From Aselliscus stoliczkanus (lineage: Eukaryota; Chordata; Mammalia; Chiroptera; Hipposideridae): DNA of 64,000 nucleotides. The position numbers were made by a program, and so were the translations under genes. The notes under the pieces are model-generated. The model was given only the letters and a program-made list of their open reading frames with translations. It made no database searches and was not told the DNA's origin. Positions 12,166 to 26,675 of the stretch are shown in pieces. Each line of letters begins with the position of its first letter. The stretch's first letter is position 1. Location: NCBI GenBank assembly GCA_033961575.1, contig CM066737.1:97554709-97618708 (forward strand), read 5' to 3'.

Positions 12166-12321
12166 AAAAAGATGAAATTAAGGCATGGCAATATAATTTG
12201 CTCAAACCCCAAAAGTAGCTCTGTCTTTCAAATTCCTCATTCTTTACAATAATAGGAAGCTGTGAAATAAAAGCCTATTAAAATTGGAAATAGAATAGAA
12301 AATTAAAATTAAAAAAAAAGT

Positions 12322-13237
12322 GGAGATCAGGAGAGCCAAGATGGCAGAGTAGATAAAACACTGTGTCTGCTTCCTTCGTGACTACGTTAAAATTACAACT
12401 AAGTTATATAACAATCAACCTGGAGAACCATCTGAAGTCTAGCTGAACAGAAGTTTTATAATTAAGAATATAAAGAAGCCATGTCAAGACTGGTAGGAGA
12501 GGCAGAGACACAAAATGGACAGGCCCCAAACCTCCAGTGGTGGTAGAGAACTGGGCGGAATACTTTTGCTGTGGAGGTTCCCCTGGAGAAGCAAGAGACC
12601 CCAGCCCCACACCAGCCCCCACAGCCCAGAGTACTGGTGGCAGAATGAAGAGCTCCCACATCTGGCTGCAAAAAAACAGTGAGGATTCCAACCATCGGGG
12701 TGTCTGACCATCCGGGTGGGACCCAACCAAGGCTGCATGAAACCCAGGCAAACTCTTCAATGGTCTGTGCACAGACTCTCTCACTGGTAGGCACTCACCT
12801 TGGGCTCCAGCAGAGGGAAGGTGACTCGGGAAGCCTCAGAAACACATGGGGTGGCAGATTGAGGTGTGTGGCTGCAGCGGGAGAACTGGAGGACAAGTCA
12901 CTATTTTCCCTGTGAGGGGCCCTTCTCTCATGCAGCCGGCAGGTGGCGAGAGCCATCTTTCCTGTGTTGAGCCCACACCACGGCCAAATCTGATTGGCCT
13001 GGTGAGCTTCGCTGCTCCACTTTGCTGACTCCCTGAGACCCTGATCCACCCACCTCACCCAACACCAGAAGTACTTTCTCTGAGAGCAACCAGCCCCGCC
13101 CACATTGCACTGTCTTCAAAAACCTTCACAGTCCGTGCAAGACACTGGAGGGCAGCAGCTGGCCTCAGTGTGCTCTGGGACTTTGGTTGAGTAGCTCCAG
13201 GCTCAGCACTGGCACCAAAACAGAGTCTTCATTAAAC
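12322..13237 (+). mobile_element. L1 5' UTR-type sequence
   Basis: It starts GAGAGCCAAGATGGCAGAGT, a typical start of laurasiatherian L1 5' UTRs, and is GC-rich with no ORF1. It stops where LTR A begins. Confidence 0.6.
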
Positions 13238-14487
13238 TTGTCGGAGAGTGGGCCCTTCTTAGCACAAAGTCCAGGTCTTGGCAACTCGAGCAAAGAATTG
13301 AACAAGATAACGGATTACAGCAGTGAAAAAGTAGTTTACTAGAAGAGATGGTACATGTCAAAGAAGTAGAAGGAGGCCCGAGCAGTAGGGAATGACTGAA
13401 GGGCTCATTATAAGAAATTATTTCAAAGACTTTGGAGCATATGGAGTGAGCCATGTGCCAAGGGGAGGCTCAAAAGGCTTGAAAAGGAAGGAAGGGGGTC
13501 AAAAGGGAAGAAGCAGTCAAAAAGAGCAGTGGTCAAAAGGGAGAAGCGGTCAAAAGGGCGCACTTCCCAGGACTTGGGAGTTTTTAATCCCTTTTTCTCT
13601 AGAATGGGCTGTTCCCCCCTGGGCAAGGGACCCCTTGATTGGCACCTGTAACTGACAACAGTCTATTATCTCATCTCTTTAGACTGCACATGTTCCTTCC
13701 CAGAATTCAGTCTGTTATAATGATATTAATAAACTTCCGGGCATACGTATGATATTATAATAATGGTACAATGAGGCCCGGGTGAAATGAAGGTTGTTAT
13801 GGCCTGTACTGAGCAGGTGTGAGTGACTGGTCTAATCCAGGCAGGTATCTTGTATCCATTTGTTTTAGGGGTAGATAGTTAAAATGAATGGAAGTTTTGG
13901 GTGCAGAGGGGATGTCACCTGGGTGTCACATTCTGTGGGATATGCAGGAATGCAGAGACCCAATGCTTGCCTCTAACTGCCTGCCTAGTTTTCCTCTTGA
14001 GAGACGTGATCCCCATAAAATCTCTATGGGAAGTTGAGGGACAAGAGGTCTTTTCTTCTGTATCTGCTTCCTGCTGGGCAGGGGCGTAGAGCTGTCCCTG
14101 CCTGTTGGGGGATTCATGGAACTCTTGCCCTAGCTGGTCTCAGATGCGAGGAAGGGGTCTTGAGACCCGCCTGGAAAGCAGTGTTGGCTTCTTTGGTTGT
14201 GACTGGCAATCTTGCTGGGGTGTCCTCTGTATCCCTAAGGCCCCTGACTGAGGAAAAACAGATTTTAATTAATATATCTGTTAGATCTCATGATACCTGT
14301 GGCCATTCAGCCTGTCACTCAGGTGGCCTCAGTTGTCTGGGACCAGAATGGGTTTGGCATTTAGCTTACTGGCCTGGGGGATATTAGGAAGTCACAGGCT
14401 TTCAAGCAGCTATCTGAAGCAGGGGTAGGAGATTTCTATTGTTTAGGATTCAGAAACTGATTAGAAGAGTATGAATTAAAGAACTAA

Positions 14488-15090
14488 GACAATATGGATG
14501 GACCTAGAGACTATTATGTTGAGTGAAATAAGTCAGTCAGAGAAAGACAAATACCATATGATCTCACTTATGCGTGGAATTTGAAAAACTGAATGAATGA
14601 GCAAAAGAAACAGAAACAGTCTCATAGATACAGAGGAAAAACAGGGTTGCTAGTTGGGAAGGGGATGGGGATGAGGGAGAAGGGGAAAGGATTAGACAGC
14701 CTATAGTATTGTCACAGGGATATGAAAGACAGTTCGGGAATATAATGTTAAAATTTTGTGGTGTGTCAGATGGTCACATGTTTTGTTAGGGAGACCACTT
14801 CATGGATAGAGTAGAGGCTTGATCACTGCACTGTATACCTGAAATTGATGTTGTATAATATTGTATACCAACTGTAATTGAATATATATATAGTCACGGG
14901 ATGTTGATTATATAGTGGAAGGGAGTCAAAGGAATTGTAATACATAGTATGATATGGGGGGCAGGAGTGGGGGGGCAGAATTGGGGGAGGGGGTTGTCAC
15001 TTTGAGGCGTAAAAAGTATAACTATTGCACTTTGTTGTACATCTGAAGCTAATTAAAAAAATATATAAATAAATTTAAAAAAAAAAAAAA
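14488..15090 (+). mobile_element. L1 3' end inserted in LTR A
   Basis: ORF2-end and 3' UTR sequence (GTGAAATAAGTCAGTCAGAG, then TACACCTGAA-type motifs) ends in poly(A). It is flanked by AAAGAACTAAG on both sides. Confidence 0.75.
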
Positions 15091-15135
15091 GAACTAAGAA
15101 ACTAGGAAGGAGACTTCACATTTCTAAACATTTCT

Positions 15136-15605
15136 GGGCCGGCCGAGTGGCACATTGGTTAAGAGCTGGTTTTGGGATGCCAGCGGCCCAGGTTCGGATC
15201 CCACATATGAGGGCCAGTAACACGGCCCTCCACAGCTAACAGCTCCACCCGGAGCTGGGCTGTGAGAGCCCCTGCGACTGTGTAGGCTGCAGACCCTGCT
15301 GCAGTGGGCTGCCATAGGCTACAGTGAGTTGGCCGGCAGCCAGCGTGAGCGGCTGGCAGCCAGCGTGAACTGCCAGTGGCCGTGGTGAGTGACCATCCAG
15401 AGGCCGGCGACCGATCTGCCTCACCCGGGAAGAGGGCAATGATGATACCAACATGGGCCAGTGAAGCAACATCCTCTGCAACTAGACTGAAGAACAAAAG
15501 GACAACAACTTGTCTTTTCCCCTTCCCTGATTCCCCAACGCTGTTCCCCTCCCCCAATTCCCCAATAAAATCTTTTTTAAAAAAAAACACAAAAAAACAA
15601 ACAAA
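15136..15605 (+). mobile_element. SINE-L inside LTR A
   Basis: Duplication AAACATTTCT at 15,126 and 15,606. Confidence 0.93.
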
Positions 15606-15650
15606 AAACATTTCTATGGGAAGGAAAACTTAAAAGTTTCACAGTGGTGG

Positions 15651-16620
15651 TGTTACCGGGCAACTGAGCAGCACCCCCCGCCACCCAGGAACTTTTACAT
15701 TTTCCTTCTTTGCATACAAATGTTGTCTCCTCCCTAGTTTCTTAGTTCTGTAGCTCCTATTCTTCTAATCAGTTTCTGAATCTGAAACAATAGAAGTCTC
15801 CCACCCCTGCTTCAGATAACTACTTGAAAGCCTGTGACTTCCTAATATCCCCCAGGCCAGTAAGCTAAATGCCAAACCCATTCTGGGTCCAGACAACTGA
15901 CTCCACCTGAGTGATGGACTGGATGGCCACAGGTTTCATAAGAACTAACAGATTCATTAATTAAAATCTATTTTTTCTCATTCAGGGGCCTTGAGGATAC
16001 AGGGGACATCCCAGCAAGATTGCCAGTCACGGTCTTCCAGGTGGAGCTCGAGACCCCTCCCTCTCATCTGAGACCAGCTAGGGTGAGAGTTCTGTGAACC
16101 CCAATAGGCAGGGACAGCTCTATACCCCTGCCCAGCAGGAAGCAGATACAGAAGAGACCTCTTGTCCCTCGGCTTCCCAGAGATTTTATGGGGATCACAT
16201 CTCTCAAGGGGAAAACTAGGGAGGCAGTTAGAGGCAGGCATTGGGTCTCTGCTTTCCTGCACGTCCCACAGAATGTGACCGCCGGGTGACCTCCCCTCCC
16301 TACCCAAAACTTCCATCAATTTTAACTATCTACCCCTAAAACAAATGGGCACAAGATAGCCGACTGGATTAGACCAGTCACTCACACCCACCTGCGCAGT
16401 GAAGCCCATAGTGTCCTTTCTTTCACCCGGGCCTCATTATACCATTATTATAATATCATACATATGCCCGGAAATTTATTAATATCATTGTAACAGACTG
16501 AATTCTGGGAAGGAACAGGAGCAGATCAGGTATAATAGCCTCTTGTCAACTACGGGTGCCAATCAAGTAGACAAATGCCCAGAGGGGAACAGATAAAACC
16601 TCCAAGACCTGGGAAGTCTG
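15651..16620 (+). mobile_element. ERV LTR B, 3'-truncated
   Basis: It begins TGTTACCGGGCAACTGAG and runs parallel to the solo LTR at 31,043 until about 16,620 (GGGAAGTCTGC), where L1 sequence takes over. Confidence 0.75.
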
Positions 16621-17036
16621 CTGCTGCTGCATCTGACACTGTACCATGCTATCACAATATTATTGACTATATTCCCCGTGCTGTACATTACATCTCCATG
16701 ACTTACTTGTTTTATACCTGTAAATTTGGACTTCTTATTCCCCTTCACCTTCCCCCCACCTTTTTAAACTTTGCAATTACAGTTGATATTCAATATTATT
16801 TTAATTTCCCTTATACAGCAAAGTGGTTAGACATTTATATAATTTATGAAGTGATTCCCCTGACTAGTACCCACCTGGCACTATACATAGCTATTACCAT
16901 ATTAGTGATTTTATTCCCCATACTTTACATCCCCATGACTATTTTGTAACTACCAATTTGTATTTCTTACTACCTTCACCTTTCTCATCCTGCCCCTAAC
17001 CCCCTTCCCATCTATCACATTGACAAATCTAGTACC
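16621..17036 (-). mobile_element. L1 3' UTR fragment between LTR B and C
   Basis: Two tandem copies of the approximately 200-bp L1 3' UTR unit in reverse (CTGTACATTACATCTCC; ATACTTTACATCCCC). Confidence 0.65.
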
Positions 17037-17689
17037 CATTATAATAATGGTATAATGAGGTCACATTCTGTGGGACGTGCAGGAATGCAGAGACCCAATG
17101 CCTGCCTCTAACTGCCTGCCTAGTTTTCCCCTTGAGAGATGTGATCCCCATAAAATCTCTGGGAAGCCGAGGGACAGGAGGTCTCTTCTGTATCTGCTTC
17201 CTGCTGGGCAGGGGCGTAGAGCTGTCCCTGCCTATTGGGGTTCACAGAACTCTCACCCTAGCTGGTCTCAGATGAGAGGAAGGGGTCTCAAGCTCCACCT
17301 GGAAGACTGTGTTGGCTTCTTTGTTGGGGTATCCCCTGCATCCTCAAGGCTCCTGAATGAGGACAAAAATATAAATCTGTTAGTTCTTATGAAACTTGTG
17401 GCTATTCAGTCCATCACTCAGGTGGCGTCAGTTGTCTGGACCCAGAATGGGTTTGGCATTTAGCTTCCTGGCCTGGGGGATATTAGGAAGTCACAGGCTT
17501 TCAAGTAGTTATCTGAAGCAGGGGTGGGAGACTTCTATGAACAATCTACTGTTTAGGGTTCAGAAATTGATTAGAAGAGTAGGAGCTACAGAACTAAGAA
17601 ACTAGGGAGGAGACAACATTTGTATGCAAAGAAGGAGAATGTAAAAGTTCCTGGGTGGCGGGGGGGTGCTGCTCAGTTGGCCGGTAACA
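17037..17689 (-). mobile_element. ERV LTR C, inverted relative to B
   Basis: It ends at the right with GGCCGGTAACA, the complement of the LTR start. A deletion of about 150 bp joins ATAATGGTATAATGAGG to TCACATTCTGTGG. About 630 bp pair with LTR B as an inverted repeat. Confidence 0.75.
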
Positions 17690-17699
17690 AATTTATACC

Positions 17700-17985
17700 T
17701 CTACCTGGTTGGTATGGAATACCTCTTAAGACTATCTCCTTTGACATGTCTGGTTAATCACTTAGGGATAATGAAACACAAGATTATATCCCTCCTGTGC
17801 ACCAACATCAAAATATGTTGCACGTAGATTAAAGATTTGAATGTTTGAAAAAATGAAATCACAAAATTATCCTAAAAAACACTTATGAATATTTATAAAA
17901 TCTTGAGAAGACTTTCAAAATCAAAGGTGAACGACAAAAGGCAGAGTGACAGAACATGATATATAAAAATATAAAAAATAAGCAT
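17700..17985 (+). mobile_element. old L1 ORF2-end fragment
   Basis: TAGATTAAAGATTTGAATGT and the following lysine-rich decayed frame resemble the ORF2 C terminus. Confidence 0.45.
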
Positions 17986-17988
17986 TAC

Positions 17989-18120
17989 GGGCCGGCCGCC
18001 TGGCGCATTGGTTAAGAGCTGGCTTGGGACGCCAGCGGCCCCAGTTCGGGTTCGGGTCCCACATATGAGGGCCAGTGACACTGCCCTCAAAAAAAAAAAA
18101 ACCAAGACAAAACAAAAAAA
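17989..18120 (+). mobile_element. SINE-S with a 6-bp duplication in its B box
   Basis: GTTCGGGTTCGGGTCC contains the GTTCGG motif twice. Confidence 0.92.
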
Positions 18121-19039
18121 GCAGCTTACTAGTTTATCTATAATTTTTTTTTCAATAAATTACAATTCACTTTCATTTACCATGTTTTCTATAATGAAAG
18201 TGTGTTTTCTTTTCTAGTAAGAAATAAACTGTTTTTCTATAAAGGCCAAAAACTTACATTGCCTATCTCCTTTTTTCCCAATTCTATACTCCCCAACCAA
18301 ACTCCTGATTACGAACCCCTTTTTCCTAGATATTTCCTTAACAGAAAAGGAGTGCCCTGAACTGGAAAAGTTAACATGCTGTAAATTGCAAAGTGCAACC
18401 TCCCATTGTAGATTTCTGGTGATATACTGTATAGATCCTAGAAAGAAAATTAGAAAACATTAAAAGATGGAAACAGAATAGTTGAAAGGGAAGAAAAGAA
18501 TGCTGGCAATAAAGTATGAAAGTCAGGGGCCTGTAAATGAAGCTAAGGTATGGTCAAATATGTTTGTAAACCCTTTGTAAAAATGGGAGGCCTGAAGATG
18601 AATAGTAGTAAGACGGTGATTGTTACTGCAGGGAAGTATGGGCAAAAGATACAGATTTACAAAAAATCTACAAAAGAACACACATTAAAAAAAAAAAAAG
18701 AATTTAGCTTCTTTTCTAACTAAAAAAAAAAAAAATGCAAGCTAAAATAAATATGTTAAAAAGAGCTTATTCTGAAATACAATATCCCAGACTGTTCAGA
18801 GTAGGCAGCTTTCTATTGTCTGAGTTAGTCCTCCAAGTTCATCCTACCCTAAATTCTCACCTATGCTGGTTTGTCACAGTGCCTCCTTCTGAGTTAAGAT
18901 ACTGTTTGGGTAAGATCACATGTAAATGCCTATGTTACTATCAATGAACACACTCAAGAAGACGGGTTGTTCTGAACAAAATTCTTAGCCAGCATCTTAA
19001 ATATTACAATTCTAGGTGCATTCTGATTCGGGGAAGAAA

Positions 19040-19750
19040 TATTTAAAAGGGTCAAAGCCTTGGAGATACACTGGACAACTAGAGCTAGCCTGATGGCACT
19101 GAACGCCAAGAAGGCATACCAAAAGGAGGCTAGATGGAACGCCAGTGTAAACTTGAGATAGGAAAATTATGGGCAGTCAGGGCAACTGCCACGGTAGAGG
19201 GAATTAGGGTGAAACTATAACAAAGCCAGGGAAATAATTTATTAGCTAATGGATTGCTTTAAGTCACAGGACCCACCAGAGGGACAAACTCAGGTGGGGG
19301 AGGAGGAAGGCCTCTTTTTCCAAGTCAGGGATTCCCAGCTGGAATGCAGATCTCCAAAGAGGTTATTTAACATAACATAAGACTGTCGGGAGTCCTTTCT
19401 TTAAAGACAATCTCCAGCCTCCGGTAACATGCTCCCCTCAGAGCAGAGACATTGAGTAAGCTGATTAAGCTCTAAGAAACTAGGCATTTGGAGGAAACAC
19501 TTCCTCCGAGCTGAGCAACAAATGTGGCCCCAAAAAGCACCAGCCAGCCCCTATCCCCAAACATACAAAAGATATAAAAACCAAGGCTTTTAAAAGCCCT
19601 AACTAGTGGGCAACCCAGTTGGGACTGGCTCTCATTTTGAGAGCTGTTACTTTCTACCCTAATAAACTCTCCTTTGCTGTAAACTTTACCTCTCTGGTCC
19701 ATGTCTCCATTCTTCAGCTTCATGAGACTAAGTAGGCACAAGAAATATCC
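19040..19750 (+). mobile_element. solo LTR of a different ERV family
   Basis: It has a promoter-like layout: TATAAA at 19,573-19,578, AATAAA at 19,661-19,666 and a CT-rich TTTACCTCTCTGG after it. The left boundary is uncertain. Confidence 0.55.
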
Positions 19751-20249
19751 TATATCAAACTGAGCTATCAGGGAAAATTTATGTCATAATCCTGCATTTC
19801 AAAAATAAGTAATTGAAGTACATAATAACTGGAGCGTGCCACGCACCATATTAAGAACTTTATATAAACTTTTATTTAATAGTTTTCTAAAGGAAAATAC
19901 TGTTATGGCTTTTTTAAAGATAGTTCACTCTATACAGAAAAATAAACCTGGATTTTCTACTTCACACCATAAATTCTAGAAATTAAACATCTCTTTGTGA
20001 AAGTACAACTTTAAAGAGAGTAGAAGAAAGTGTAGACTATTACTGTGACTTTGGGGCAGGACAGGACATTTCCAGTTAAGATCCACAAAACATAAACAAT
20101 GAATCAAGAAATTAATGGATTTGACAAGCATCACACTAGAGATCCTTGTTCAACAAAGGACCTCATAAATAAAATGTATAGACGGGTGATGGGATTGGAA
20201 AAATTATTTGCAGCATCTTAAATAGACAAGAGATCGATAGCTAGAACAT

Positions 20250-20456
20250 GGGTTGTTCCATGAACAGTTAATTAGTCAATATTTTAGGTTTGGTAGGCCC
20301 CATGTTGCAACTTCTCCACTCTGCTGTTATAGCATGAAACACATAGACAACACATAGAGGAGTGAATGCGACCGTTCCAATAAAATCTTATTTACAGAAA
20401 TACGTGGTGAGCAGGATTTGGCCTGCAAGCTGTTGTTTGTCAACCCCTAATCTAGA
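20250..20456 (-). mobile_element. hAT-Charlie-type DNA transposon remnant
   Basis: AATAAAATCTTATTTACAGA and GATTTGGCCTGCAAGC then GTTTGTCAACCCCTAAT match the ancient MER-class sequence with those ends. The family number is not assigned. Confidence 0.6.
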
Positions 20457-20631
20457 ACATACAAGAAATCCCTATGCACCAATATGAAAAATTTGGGACA
20501 CTCAATGGAAAACTGGACAAAGGATATCAATAAGCCATAGGCAGACTACAAAAATCTAAATGGCTAAACAATGTCAGGAGCACTTCAGTAGGAAAAGTTG
20601 AGTAATAGTTAATAAGAAGGGACAATTATTG

Positions 20632-20740
20632 GGCCGGCTGAGTGGTGGTGGTGGTTAAGCGTTGGCTTGGGAAGCCAGCGGCCCCGGTTCAGGTCCCACA
20701 TATGTGGGCCAGTGACACTGCCCTCAAAAATAAAATAAAA
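20632..20740 (+). mobile_element. SINE-S
   Basis: Duplication AGAAGGGACAATTATTG; a GGT triplet expansion in the A box. Confidence 0.95.
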
Positions 20741-20757
20741 AGAAGGGACAATTATTG

Positions 20758-21480
20758 AATAGCCAGCAATTGTAAGATAAATAAAACTAAGATATAGGGG
20801 TGTTTTTCTCTCTAATGCCAAATTATATTACACAATATACCTGCTTGGTAATTAAGAATTGCAACTTCCTTTAGTCAATTTTTTTCTACCTCCACCCTGA
20901 GTATAATCTATTGTATCATTAGGTTCTGAAATAGAGCCTTTCCTGTCATTGAATTCATTTGCCAAGGTCTGATAAAAACTATACAATGGACTACTGAAAT
21001 TAGTATGGCCTAAATAGTTAATAGTAGCTTATAAATGCTCTGATTAAAAAGGCTTATTGTCTCAAAGAAAGTATATCACATGATTTGCCTTAAAAATAAA
21101 TGTTATCCAACTCTATTCCAGTGCTTAAATGCTTAAAACCACTTCAGAATTAAAATAGCTGTGAAATAACTGAAACATTTTCCTCCCCAGTCTTTTATTA
21201 CATGTTCATTTACTTAAAAGATTAGATTATACTAAAGCATATGTATACAGTTGTTTGATTAGTCATTAAAAGAAAAATATTTGACATTGAGGTGCACATT
21301 TCAAACAGGTGAATTTAATTGGTATTTAATTGTAAAAGGTGATTTAGATAATCAGTCATCTAGTCTTGTGGCTCTTAATTCTAGTACGAGACCAGGGGCG
21401 AGGAGAAATGAAATGAAGCTAGCCAGTCAGGAGCTGGGCTAAATTTCCAGTCTATTTTATCTGGTCCTTAGTAACCTAGA

Positions 21481-21482
<2 letters not shown>
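20758..21482. other. intergenic, nothing recognised
   Basis: AT-rich; no frame longer than chance. Confidence 0.6.

Positions 21483-21558
<76 letters not shown>
21483..21558. repeat. (GT)n(GA)n microsatellite
   Basis: About 28 bp of GT followed by about 48 bp of GA, about 290 bp beyond the proposed MBTPS2 3' end. Confidence 0.98.
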
Positions 21559-21560
<2 letters not shown>

Positions 21561-21868
21561 TCTGTGGACAAGGGAGGACTAAAACATAAGGTCAAGAAGA
21601 ACCAAATGTCATGGTTGAAATTTATACTCCTCTTTCTTCATAAACAGGCGCCATTTCCAAAACAGTAGCGAGCACAGGAATCTCTTTTAAAAAAGATTTC
21701 TTTCTGTGGCCTGCAATAACTTCCACATACAGGTTGCTTGGGGGAAAACTGAAGGCTGCCTTTAGAATGAATTTTAAAAACAACGAAGATCGTATTGTAT
21801 ATAAAGGGAACAAATATTTTAAAAAGACAACACATAGATGATGATAAAACATAGAATGCTGGTACACA

Positions 21869-21882
21869 TTTATTCTTTTATT
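21869..21882 (-). terminator. tandem poly(A) signals, probable MBTPS2 3' end
   Basis: The minus strand reads AATAAAAGAATAAA here, two consensus polyadenylation hexamers in 14 bases. No other doubled signal was noticed between the stop codon and the GT/GA microsatellite at 21.5 kb. Confidence 0.5.
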
Positions 21883-22489
21883 GCTAAACATCAAATGCTA
21901 GCAACTGTAGTATCTTCAAGTTAAATCCTAAGAATGAATTACAGCACAGTCAAAAGATTTATAGAAAAAAATTCTGTGCACCATTAGTATATGGACATTC
22001 AATAAATACCATAGGACAAACTGATGACTGAGAGCAACATATCTATGAAGCACACTTACAATTTACGATCAGCACAATGACCTATAAGAGTGATTATCAA
22101 AGGGTCAAGTTTAACTGCATGTCTTTTGAAACTGAGATGCTGAAAAGAATATATACATTCTTTATAGATTATAGGTGATTTTTAAAAAATCCTTGAAAAT
22201 GTGAACAATGCAGAGTAGCAACACTGAAAATAAAGTTTTATGGTTGAACAAAGTAACAACACAGAATGAATCCTTTCTTCAAATTCTCAAAAATAATTCA
22301 TTTTTCTAACAGTTCTACAGAGACCAAAATGGATTATTTTCATAAAGATAATAATATACCAGGGACACACAGACCTTCGAAGCTATTTTTTTGTTAACAT
22401 ACATTTACAGTAAATATTCAATACTTTTTTTATAGCTTGCTTAAATAGAAACATGCTTTTCTAATCTATAAATACACTAATCATCCATT

Positions 22490-22615
22490 CAACCACATTT
22501 ATTAAGTATTTATGATGTCTCGTGCACTGTGTCAGGGATGCAAAGATGAGTATGACATGGTTCTCGCTCTAGAAGGGCCCACAGTCAAGTTGATGGGAAC
22601 ACATGTGACATTTCT
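22490..22615 (-). repeat. L2-like fragment in the 3' UTR
   Basis: TTTATTAAGTATTTATGATG, GCACTGTGTCAGGGATGCAAAG and CCCACAGTCAAGTTGATGG. The strand given is that of the host transcript; the repeat itself reads on plus. Confidence 0.5.
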
Positions 22616-24541
22616 TTCCTTTCTCACACTAATAAGGCCATTTCTATATAGATGGCACTGATCTGCTCAATACTCTAATAGAGTGGTCCCCAAATCCTGA
22701 CCCTATGGAGCAAGAGTCCAAGGTGTTTAAAAGCTACAAGAGAATTATGTGTTTGGGCTTTTTTTATTTTTCCACCCCCCAAAAGGAAGCTAATGGTTAG
22801 GATTTCCTCTAATCATTTTCCCCTCACGTTTAAAAAAAATTGACCTGTACATATACAACATTTTCATTAGTAAACTGGTTATGTAAACTATTCATGTAAT
22901 CAAATTAATTATGTATTTCACAGCATTCCCCAAGTTCTACCTGAACAGATCTGAACATCACTCTAATACACTTTGATCTTGAATGACTGTCTGCCTACAA
23001 ATAGAACAAACGCCTTTTTCCTGGGATAAACCAATAATTTGTATGGCTTTAGAAATGGTAATAACTGATAACCTCGAGTCTTTAACGAAATGTTAAAATT
23101 TTATTCAATTTCTGTTTAAGAAGGAAGGCAAATTTGTAATACAATCTAAAGAGTTTATTAAAAATGATTAAAAAGTTTTAGTGCCTGAACAGCAACTCAA
23201 TGACCTGAAATAGGTGAACCCCATGGAATACCTCATTTAGCTAAGAAGGTGGATACATGACTATTAATGTTTTTGAGCGTATGAGAGAAGCATGTCTTTG
23301 TCATCAAAGAAAAGCATGCTCATACGCTTCTAAGACCAATCGCTTCACAGTGGCCTGCTGACTTCCCAGATCTCCCAGGGCTGCATCTCCAGGGCAAAAG
23401 ACCTCAGACTAGGTGGGACCTTTTCGGGCACAGGAGTCAATTCCCAGGCTCTGGCAAATCCACATTTGTACTCATATGCAGCCATTCTTACTGTACTACC
23501 AAGTCTTCTGTGGACCCACCGAGGTAGCTTAGGGGAAAGATGGAAAGCAAGGACTTGATGTTTTATTACTCAACAGAGAAACATGGGAGACACTGGTGAG
23601 GACCGAATATGGTTCAGGGTTTAAGGTAGTTGCTTCTTGAAGACCCCAGATCGCCCCAGCAGCACAGGAGAAAACGGCTACCCTGGACAAGTTCCAAGCT
23701 TCAAAGCTCTGTAGATAATGGTCACCAGGACTGCAGAGATCCTGGAGTGTGTCTGGTGATGTGTTGGAAGACCCAGCTCAGTTCTGAGGTTCGTCCCTAA
23801 CTGCCTGAGCTCCCAGGCTGCATGTGGGACACTTCCTGCAGCTCACTCTTAAATACAAGGCTATAGGTGCTAGGGTATGGGGACACATTAGCGAAGAGGA
23901 AAGTCTTGTGGGGGCGAAACATGTCTCCAGATATTGGAGGCCCTACTACCTACTTTGTTCACTTATTTGGCATCGTTTGACAAAGATTTTCCCTTTCGTG
24001 TCGGCAGATTCTTTTATAGAATTTTATTAATTGTAATCAGACCTCAGTTGTCAGAGTACAAAATAATACACCATTAAATTTTAAAATCTTTTCCAAACAA
24101 GACAAAGGAGAAGAGATAGAGGCTAAGGAAATGCTCACCCTTCCACTTGCCCAAAGTCTGGTCTCCTCCAAATTGGGATTAATGATGCTTTTTCAAGAAG
24201 TTTTCCCCAATTAATTCCACCCAATTCTGTTCTCCTTTAAATTATTGCAACATATGTAGTCATACAAAACGGTTTAACATGAATCTGCACTTGTTTAGAA
24301 ACTGTTCCACAAGCATCTGAAGTTTGTAAGTTCAGTCTTTAGAACTAGAATGTAGTCAGGGACTATACCTTGCATATCTTCTGTTTATCCCCATCCCAGA
24401 GTTTGGATACTCTGGATATAGGAAGAGCTGAAAATTGTTGGCTAAATGTAATTTTAAGGAAACACTTTATATTTCATACCAAGTAATGGTTTTCAGTATT
24501 GTATACTGTAATGCAGAGATTCTGTCAGATGAGTGCAAATA

Positions 24542-25971
<1,430 letters not shown>

Positions 25972-26047
25972 TTGACAAATGTTTCCACAATCACAGGCAG
26001 ATCTATGCTTAGGAAGTTAAAACGTGGGATAAAACTGGTGATGCTCA
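25972..26047 (-). CDS. MBTPS2: MBTPS2 exon 10
   Basis: This short 76-bp exon has two bases of Val421, 24 codons (SITSFIPRF to VETFV) and two bases of Lys446. It encodes the segment before the second catalytic membrane helix. An isoleucine (PVIVE) stands where I recall human valine. The acceptor TTTTTCAG and donor GTATCC fit both phases exactly. Confidence 0.96.
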
Positions 26048-26675
26048 CTGAAAAAGAAAAATAAGGAATAATGAATATTATTCATAGAGATAAATAACAG
26101 CATTATGAATTTTACCATATGGTCAAAAATTTGGCTAGCCTATTAAATTGGCTGAGAAAGCCTTTACCAAACATATGTGGGCAAGATATGCCCCACATAC
26201 AAAAACAATTGGTTATTCTAGAACACTTATAATAATGGAATACAGAAATTCATGTTCCAGTGTACTTAGGTTTTGAGGTGAGAATAAGATACAATGGACT
26301 ACATACCAAGTATGAATACCAAATACAGAAACTGGCTTAAAAATAAAGAATTTACATCGAAAGAGCCCTTACCCTTTCAAGGTATAACCTTAAAATCACA
26401 TTCATTCAAATTATTATGCCACTTAACCTCTCTCTGTGGATTCCATAATCCTATTTTTGTTCAAAACATTTAAAAACTTTCCTGTATTTAGGTAAAACCC
26501 ACAGTACTCATTTCTGAATTACCCTAAAAGGGGCCATTTCTTCATTTGTTGGTGTATTTAATATTTGTATGCTATAGAGTCACTTAGTTTTTCAAACTCA
26601 AAAATAAGAACAACCCAGGTTGCATCTCAGGATAGGATTATGAAGCAATGAGAGCCTTTTAAAGAGTGGCGTCAA

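Larger units (their letters stand above)
13238..15650 (-). mobile_element. ERV LTR A, interrupted by an L1 3' end and a SINE-L
   Basis: Its sequence matches LTR B, LTR C and the solo LTR at 31 kb. The 3' end with CTCTCCGAC is near 13,238, and the 5' side reaches 15,650, where LTR B starts head to head. Insertions occupy about 14,488-15,090 (L1, target duplication AAAGAACTAAG) and 15,136-15,605 (SINE-L). Only LTR sequence is recognised, with no viral gene. Confidence 0.75.
21850..24541 (-). other. MBTPS2: probable MBTPS2 3' UTR
   Basis: About 2.7 kb downstream of the stop contains none of the young SINEs that crowd the flanks, as expected for transcribed and constrained UTR. One L2-like fragment near 22,490-22,610 is embedded. 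Two AATAAA hexamers, 8 bp apart, lie on the minus strand at 21,877-21,882 and 21,869-21,874, so the transcript end is placed near 21,850. The length is in the range I recall for human, but the end is inferred from the signal only. Confidence 0.55.

Noticed and set aside
12404..12784. Overlapping minus-strand frames of 84-126 codons
   Set aside because: Antisense of GC-rich L1 5' UTR sequence.
13200..13237. TTTGGTGCC on the minus strand just outside LTR A, a possible primer-binding site
   Set aside because: Too short and not directly next to a clear LTR end; the adjoining sequence looks like L1 5' UTR, and no viral gene is present.
26175..26205. Short palindrome TATGTGGGCAAGATATGCCCCACATA
   Set aside because: An isolated small hairpin in an intron with no further support.
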